Below, piece after piece: positions 6,836 to 10,398 of a stretch of 10,398 nt of DNA (positions within the stretch are counted from its first letter, which is position 1; each line of letters opens with the position of its first letter). A model generated the notes under the pieces. That model was not told the origin of the DNA, made no database searches, and saw only the letters and a list, made by a program, of their open reading frames with translations. The stretch comes from Bacteroidota bacterium (GTDB lineage: Bacteria > Bacteroidota > Bacteroidia > Flavobacteriales > Crocinitomicaceae), in the NCBI GenBank assembly GCA_005798205.1, contig SYKJ01000015.1, positions 1 to 10,398 on the forward strand. The letters are read 5' to 3'. A program made the position numbers and the translations under genes.

Positions 6836-7387
6836 ATGAAATTAAATTTTATTTCAGTTTTAATACTCTTTTTGGTTTTTCTTCTTCTTAATTGCAAGTC
6901 GGAGACAAAAACTAAGGATGAAATTGATTATTATCAATTTCAAAAACTCAATTTAAATAAATTTGATTTAGCTGCAAGTTTATTTATCCCTAATGCAACT
7001 GCTGGAATTGGTGCTACATTTGTTCCTGAGGTAGCGCATGAGATTGGTGGTTACAAATGGAAGATTCTTATTGGCAAAAATTTTGAGCTTGACATTGAGG
7101 ATTATGGAGATTATCCCTATTTATTTCCAGAATTTAAGAAAAAACTCCTTTCTAGCAATAATTTTTATAAAGTTGAAATTATAATGGAGGAAGAAAATCT
7201 TATCTTATACAAAAGAACTATTGCCGAAAATTTAGGGAATTCAAAATCATCTTCGTATCATCTGTTTGCAGTTGTTAAAATTGATGGGATTAACTATCAA
7301 TTAACGAATCGAGAATCAGGAGATTCAAAAAAAGTAATTGATTTTGTTTACAAATCTGTAAAATCATTCAAAAAAGCTAAAAATTGA
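6836..7387 (+). CDS. Putative lipoprotein of unknown function
   Basis: I do not recognise the family of this 183-residue protein. The N terminus is a short signal peptide: MKLN, a hydrophobic core of F, I, V and L to residue 18, then LLNC with Cys20 as the likely lipidated residue. Asn before the Cys is not the usual Gly/Ala/Ser, so processing is less certain. A charged linker rich in Lys, Glu and Thr follows (21-31). The mature part is mixed alpha/beta with many Phe, Tyr and Ile, few Cys, and a Lys-rich end (SVKSFKKAKN). It is probably anchored on the periplasmic face of a membrane; the CKSETK stretch is not a clear surface-export signal. It begins the operon and is one base from mrp, suggesting co-expression, but its neighbours act in the cytoplasm and give no functional clue. 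Confidence 0.75.
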   Translation: MKLNFISVLILFLVFLLLNCKSETKTKDEIDYYQFQKLNLNKFDLAASLFIPNATAGIGATFVPEVAHEIGGYKWKILIGKNFELDIEDYGDYPYLFPEFKKKLLSSNNFYKVEIIMEEENLILYKRTIAENLGNSKSSSYHLFAVVKIDGINYQLTNRESGDSKKVIDFVYKSVKSFKKAKN

Positions 7388-7388
7388 A

Positions 7389-8480
7389 ATGGAACTGAAC
7401 CGAGAAGAGGTATTAAAAATATTAGGAAATATAATAGAGCCAGATTTAAAGAAAGATATTGTAAGTCTTAATTTAGTCGAAAATCTTCAAATTACAGACA
7501 AGCATATTGAATTATCAATTCAAATTTCAAACCCAGCTTTACATGCTAGAAAAAGAATGCAAGAAGCTGTTTTATTTAATTTAAAACGTGTTTTTGGGTC
7601 ATCGATAGAAGTTTCTTGCACTGTGAAGGGAATGTCTGGAGAATTAAAAGAAAAAAGAAGAAAAATACTTCCAGATGTGAAGTACATTGTTGCAATTGCC
7701 TCGGGAAAGGGTGGGGTAGGGAAGTCAACAGTTACCTCAAACATTGCTGGTGGCTTGAAAAAAAAAGGTTTTAAGGTTGGAATTGTTGATGCAGATATTT
7801 ATGGTCCTTCTATGCCTACAATGTTTGATGTCGTTGGTGAAAGACCAAAAATGATTGAAGTTGATGGAATATCTTTAATTGATCCTGTTGACGCTCAAGG
7901 GATAAAACTTCTTTCAATTGGGTTTTTTACAGATCAAGACAATGCAGTTGTATGGCGTGGACCAATGGCTTCAAAAGCTTTAAATCAAATGTTTACGGAT
8001 GCGCATTGGGGGAAATTAGATTTTTTATTGATTGATTTACCTCCAGGAACTGGAGACATTCATCTTTCGCTTGTTCAGGCTGTTCCACTTGATGGTGTTG
8101 TAATCGTTAGCACGCCGCAAGAGGTTGCTTTAGCAGATGCGCGAAAAGGTGTAAATATGTTTAAAATGGATACATTGAAAGTTCCTGTTATTGGTATTGT
8201 TGAAAATATGGCTTGGTTCACACCTGCTGAACTTCCAGATAATAAATACTTTATTTTTGGAAGGGATGGAGCGAAAAATTTAGCGCAAGGTTTGAATGTC
8301 CCATTTCTTGGTTCAATTCCGATTGTTCAAAGTATTTGTGAAGCTGGAGATGCAGGCTGCCCAGCAGTTTTTCAAGAAAATACTCCAATTTCCCTCGCAT
8401 TTGATGAATTAGTTCATAACTTTACAAAGGAATTACAGAATATCATATCTGCTAATAAATCAAATAAAACTAATGACTGA
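7389..8480 (+). CDS. mrp: Mrp/ApbC-family Fe-S cluster carrier P-loop ATPase
   Basis: This cytoplasmic protein is thought to carry Fe-S clusters to target apoproteins. Its 363 residues hold an N-terminal MIP18/DUF59 domain (about 1-80, with IIEPDLKKDIVSLNLV) and a C-terminal deviant Walker ATPase. The P-loop GKGGVGKST is at 106-114, the switch I-like DADIYGPS at 134-141, and LLIDLPPGTGD at 213-223. Bacterial ApbC and eukaryotic Nbp35-type proteins ligate a bridging cluster through a CxxC after ENM. Here the segment is ENMAWFTPAELPDNKY (272-287), with no Cys. I recall the same in other Bacteroidota, so the cluster-binding mode may differ. Cys317 and Cys324 in SICEAGDAGCPAV are the only Cys pair nearby. 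Its stop overlaps the next gene, a NifU-domain scaffold, by eight bases. Confidence 0.94.
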   Translation: MELNREEVLKILGNIIEPDLKKDIVSLNLVENLQITDKHIELSIQISNPALHARKRMQEAVLFNLKRVFGSSIEVSCTVKGMSGELKEKRRKILPDVKYIVAIASGKGGVGKSTVTSNIAGGLKKKGFKVGIVDADIYGPSMPTMFDVVGERPKMIEVDGISLIDPVDAQGIKLLSIGFFTDQDNAVVWRGPMASKALNQMFTDAHWGKLDFLLIDLPPGTGDIHLSLVQAVPLDGVVIVSTPQEVALADARKGVNMFKMDTLKVPVIGIVENMAWFTPAELPDNKYFIFGRDGAKNLAQGLNVPFLGSIPIVQSICEAGDAGCPAVFQENTPISLAFDELVHNFTKELQNIISANKSNKTND

Positions 8481-8718
8481 AATCAATAAAGTTGCTATAA
8501 CAGAAAAAGTAAATATAGCTTTAACGCAGATGCGCCCTTTCCTTCACGCGGATGGCGGAGACATGGAGTTAGTTGAAATTACAGACGATGGCATTGTAAA
8601 AGTTCATTTATTAGGTTCTTGTAGTGATTGTTCAATGAGTAAAATGACTCTCAAAGCAGGATTAGAAGAAGCACTGAAAATATCTGCCCCTGACGTGAAA
8701 GCTGTTGTAGCTGTTTAG
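8473..8718 (+). CDS. NifU C-terminal domain (Nfu-type) Fe-S scaffold protein
   Basis: This 81-residue protein consists of a single NifU C-terminal domain. It has the family core MRPFLHADGGDMELVEI (20-36) and the cluster-binding CxxC in LLGSCSDCSMSKMTLK, with C50 and C53. Such domains hold a 4Fe-4S or 2Fe-2S cluster between two subunits and pass it to apoproteins. Unlike E. coli NfuA, it lacks the N-terminal degenerate A-type domain, so it is a minimal scaffold and the nfuA symbol is not applied. Its ATG lies inside the last codons of mrp (ATGACTGA overlap), which points to translational coupling. Physical partnership with Mrp in Fe-S delivery is a reasonable inference from this arrangement. 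Confidence 0.93.
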   Translation: MTEINKVAITEKVNIALTQMRPFLHADGGDMELVEITDDGIVKVHLLGSCSDCSMSKMTLKAGLEEALKISAPDVKAVVAV

Positions 8719-8729
8719 TTGGATTAATC

Positions 8730-9203
8730 ATGAAAATTAAGTTAATAGTAATTGGTAAAACTAATTTTTCTTACCTCAAAGAAGGAGAGCTACTTTACCA
8801 AAATAGGATTATTCATTACTGTAATTTTCTTCGAATAGATCTCCCAGATGTGAAAAATGCGCAAAATTTAAGCATTGAATCCCTCAAAAAAAAGGAGGGT
8901 GATCTTATAATGTCAAAAATCTCAACAAATGACTTTATTGTATTATTAGATGAAAAAGGTCAGCAGTTTTCATCAATCGGATTTGCATCTTGGCTCGATA
9001 AAAAAGCAAGTGAAATACCACATACTATTACATTTATAATTGGTGGAGCTTATGGTTTTGACGAGGAACTGTACAAAAGAGCAAATTTCAAATTGTCTCT
9101 TTCAACAATGACTTATTCCCATCAAATGGTCAGATTAATTTTTTTAGAACAGCTTTACCGTGCATTTTCAATTAGTAAGAATGAACCTTATCATCACGCA
9201 TAA
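8730..9203 (+). CDS. rlmH: 23S rRNA (pseudouridine1915-N3)-methyltransferase
   Basis: RlmH is a SPOUT-class, SAM-dependent enzyme that methylates pseudouridine 1915 in helix 69 of 23S rRNA on assembled 70S ribosomes. The 157-residue length is normal. Diagnostic segments are VLLDEKGQQFSSIGFA (71-86), the knot and SAM-binding FIIGGAYGF (102-110), and the C-terminal signature LSLSTMTYSHQMVRLIFLEQLYRAFSI followed by NEPYHHA (about 123-157). His155/His156 at the end are typical. It starts 11 bases after the Nfu-type gene and 12 bases before menC, consistent with one transcript. Within the coding sequence (8881-8900) an A8 run is followed by an AGGAGG-like string 12 bases before an in-frame ATG (Met61). 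This is probably incidental. Confidence 0.96.
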   Translation: MKIKLIVIGKTNFSYLKEGELLYQNRIIHYCNFLRIDLPDVKNAQNLSIESLKKKEGDLIMSKISTNDFIVLLDEKGQQFSSIGFASWLDKKASEIPHTITFIIGGAYGFDEELYKRANFKLSLSTMTYSHQMVRLIFLEQLYRAFSISKNEPYHHA

Positions 9204-9215
9204 GCGGAAAAATAA

Positions 9216-10286
9216 ATGAAAGTTTCCATTGAAAAAATTCTTTTAAATTTTAAGACTCCAAGTGGAACGAGTCGTGGAATTTTAAAAAATAAACCCTCTT
9301 GGATTTTAACTATTTCAGATGAGAACGGAATGAGTGGCAGAGGAGAATTAAGTGTCATACCTGGGTTATCTCCAGATTTTAAAGATGAAAATAATTACCT
9401 TGAATCAGTTGATTTGTTAGTCGAATTCATCCAAAATGAAATAAAAATAAATGACTTAAATTCCCTTAAAACAAAAGAATTCAGTGAGATTAATAAACTA
9501 TTTTATAGAAAGTTTCAAGATTTTCCTTCATTGATTTTCGCTTTTGAAACAGCCGCATTGGATTACCTTAACGGAGGAAAGGATTTGATTTATAAAAATG
9601 ATTTTTCGAGTGGTCTTTCTCAAATTCCAATAAATGGTTTAGTTTGGATGGGCGATGAGGTATTTATGGAAGAACAAATCCATGCAAAAATCCATGCAGG
9701 GTTTTCTACAATCAAAATAAAAATAGGAGCTCTTGATTTTAAAAAAGAATTGGCTTTGATTGAGAAAATACGCACTCAATTTAATACTGATAAAGTTACG
9801 ATACGAGTGGATGCAAACGGGGCATTTTCTTGTAATAATATTGAAGAGATTTTGCAGGTCTTAAAATCTTTAGATGTTCACTCAATTGAGCAACCAATTA
9901 AAAGTGGTCAATTTGAAAAACTTGCAGATTTATGTAGAAAAAATATTCTTCCAATAGCCTTAGATGAGGAATTAATTGGTGTTTCAATTCGAGAAAAAAG
10001 AATAGCATTATTGGATTTCGTTGCACCGCAGTTTATTGTTCTAAAACCAAGTTTACATGGTGGTTTTTATGGCTGCCACGAATGGATTGAACTGGCAGAA
10101 GAACGTGGTATCGAATGGTGGATTACCTCTGCTTTAGAATCCTCCATTGGCTTGAATGCAATTGCACAGTTTACTGGTAATTATTCAAATAATTTGCCTC
10201 AAGGTCTTGGAACGGGAGCATTATACACAAACAATTTTCCATCAAATCTTGTTTTAATAAATGGATACTTAAAAATGATGGTATGA
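9216..10286 (+). CDS. menC: o-Succinylbenzoate synthase (enolase superfamily), menaquinone pathway
   Basis: This cytoplasmic enzyme dehydrates SHCHC to o-succinylbenzoate in menaquinone synthesis. The 356 residues form an N-terminal capping domain and a (beta/alpha)7-beta barrel. The catalytic set is intact: K167-x-K169 in STIKIKIG, the metal ligands D199 (RVDANGAF), E225 (SIEQPI) and D250 (ALDEEL), and the opposite lysine K277 in IVLKPSLHGG. The late segment TSALESSIGLNAIAQF and PQGLGTGALYTNN (from about 304) match flavobacterial OSBS proteins and help against a dipeptide-epimerase assignment, although the superfamily is known for overlapping activities. No other men gene is visible. It follows rlmH by 12 bases and overlaps the next start by four (ATGA), indicating coupling with the msrB-like gene. 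Confidence 0.87.
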   Translation: MKVSIEKILLNFKTPSGTSRGILKNKPSWILTISDENGMSGRGELSVIPGLSPDFKDENNYLESVDLLVEFIQNEIKINDLNSLKTKEFSEINKLFYRKFQDFPSLIFAFETAALDYLNGGKDLIYKNDFSSGLSQIPINGLVWMGDEVFMEEQIHAKIHAGFSTIKIKIGALDFKKELALIEKIRTQFNTDKVTIRVDANGAFSCNNIEEILQVLKSLDVHSIEQPIKSGQFEKLADLCRKNILPIALDEELIGVSIREKRIALLDFVAPQFIVLKPSLHGGFYGCHEWIELAEERGIEWWITSALESSIGLNAIAQFTGNYSNNLPQGLGTGALYTNNFPSNLVLINGYLKMMV

Positions 10287-10398
10287 CTTTATCAAAAGAA
10301 AATTGGAATTCTTTAACACCTGAGGAATCTTATATTATTGAGCTAAAAGGGACGGAGTATCCAAACTCTGGAGAATACAATAAATTTTCAAAAACAGG
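10283..10398 (+). CDS. msrB: Peptide-methionine (R)-S-oxide reductase, N-terminal part (cut by right edge)
   Basis: An open frame from the ATG at 10283 runs to the edge, giving 38 full codons. It reads MTLSKENWNSLTPEESY, then IELKGTEYPNSGEYNKFSKTG. This matches the start of MsrB proteins, where a W-x2-x-LTPE-x-Y helix is followed by the conserved KGTE-x-P-x-(S/T)GEY motif and a Gly preceding the first zinc-ligand region. MsrB reduces the R isomer of methionine sulfoxide using thioredoxin. The zinc CxxC pairs and the catalytic Cys lie outside the window, so activity cannot be judged. It overlaps the menC stop through ATGA, and no signal peptide is present, so a cytoplasmic location is expected. 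Confidence 0.82.
   Translation, partial: MTLSKENWNSLTPEESYIIELKGTEYPNSGEYNKFSKT

Noticed and set aside
7520..7744. 74-residue minus-strand ORF inside mrp
   Set aside because: It is opposite the conserved DUF59/P-loop coding region, and nothing in it resembles a protein family.
1..10398. Mobile element, CRISPR array, tRNA/rRNA gene or defence island
   Set aside because: No direct-repeat array, transposase, integrase, attachment-site repeat, tRNA-like fold or toxin-antitoxin pair was seen. Nearly all bases belong to recognisable housekeeping genes.

Overview
The window reads as chromosomal housekeeping DNA from a low-GC (roughly one third G+C by eye) member of the Bacteroidota, most probably the Flavobacteriales. 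Several signs agree. Promoter-like sites follow the Bacteroidota TAnnTTTG pattern instead of TATAAT, and strong Shine-Dalgarno sites are mostly absent before start codons. The response regulator is of the LytTR type, Mrp has the Bacteroidota-style ENMAWFTPAELPDNKY segment, and RecA, the membrane pyrophosphatase and the OSBS-like enzyme all look flavobacterial. I see no tRNA, rRNA, CRISPR, transposase, integrase or phage gene. No gene-free stretch exceeds about 190 bases.

Left part (1-6781). The C-terminal part of a LytTR response regulator runs rightward off the left edge. Its stop codon abuts the stop codon of a convergent, leftward block. Read from right to left (5' to 3' on the minus strand), that block is: a DUF423 membrane protein; the peroxiredoxin bcp; recA; the membrane proton-pumping pyrophosphatase hppA; an alkyltransferase-like DNA-binding protein; and a cystathionine gamma-synthase/lyase. 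hppA and recA each end in a convincing intrinsic terminator. bcp, recA, hppA and metB each have their own TAnnTTTG promoter candidate, so this is a row of mostly independent units and not one operon.

Right part (6782-10398). From a 54-base divergent region, a tight rightward run of six genes starts with a TATCTTTG promoter almost touching the first ATG. The order is: an unrecognised small lipoprotein; Mrp/ApbC (Fe-S carrier ATPase); a NifU C-terminal-domain protein (Fe-S scaffold); RlmH (23S rRNA methyltransferase); an o-succinylbenzoate synthase (menaquinone synthesis); and the start of a methionine sulfoxide reductase B cut by the right edge. Gaps are 1, -8, 11, 12 and -4 bases, so co-transcription is likely.

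I do not see a new defence or mobile system. The points most worth a second look are molecular: a 92-residue tail with 13 cysteines on the pyrophosphatase; an apparently relocated ion-channel glutamate in the same protein; an alkyltransferase fold whose acceptor cysteine is alanine; an Mrp without the family's CxxC; and an uncharacterised lipoprotein heading the Fe-S operon.
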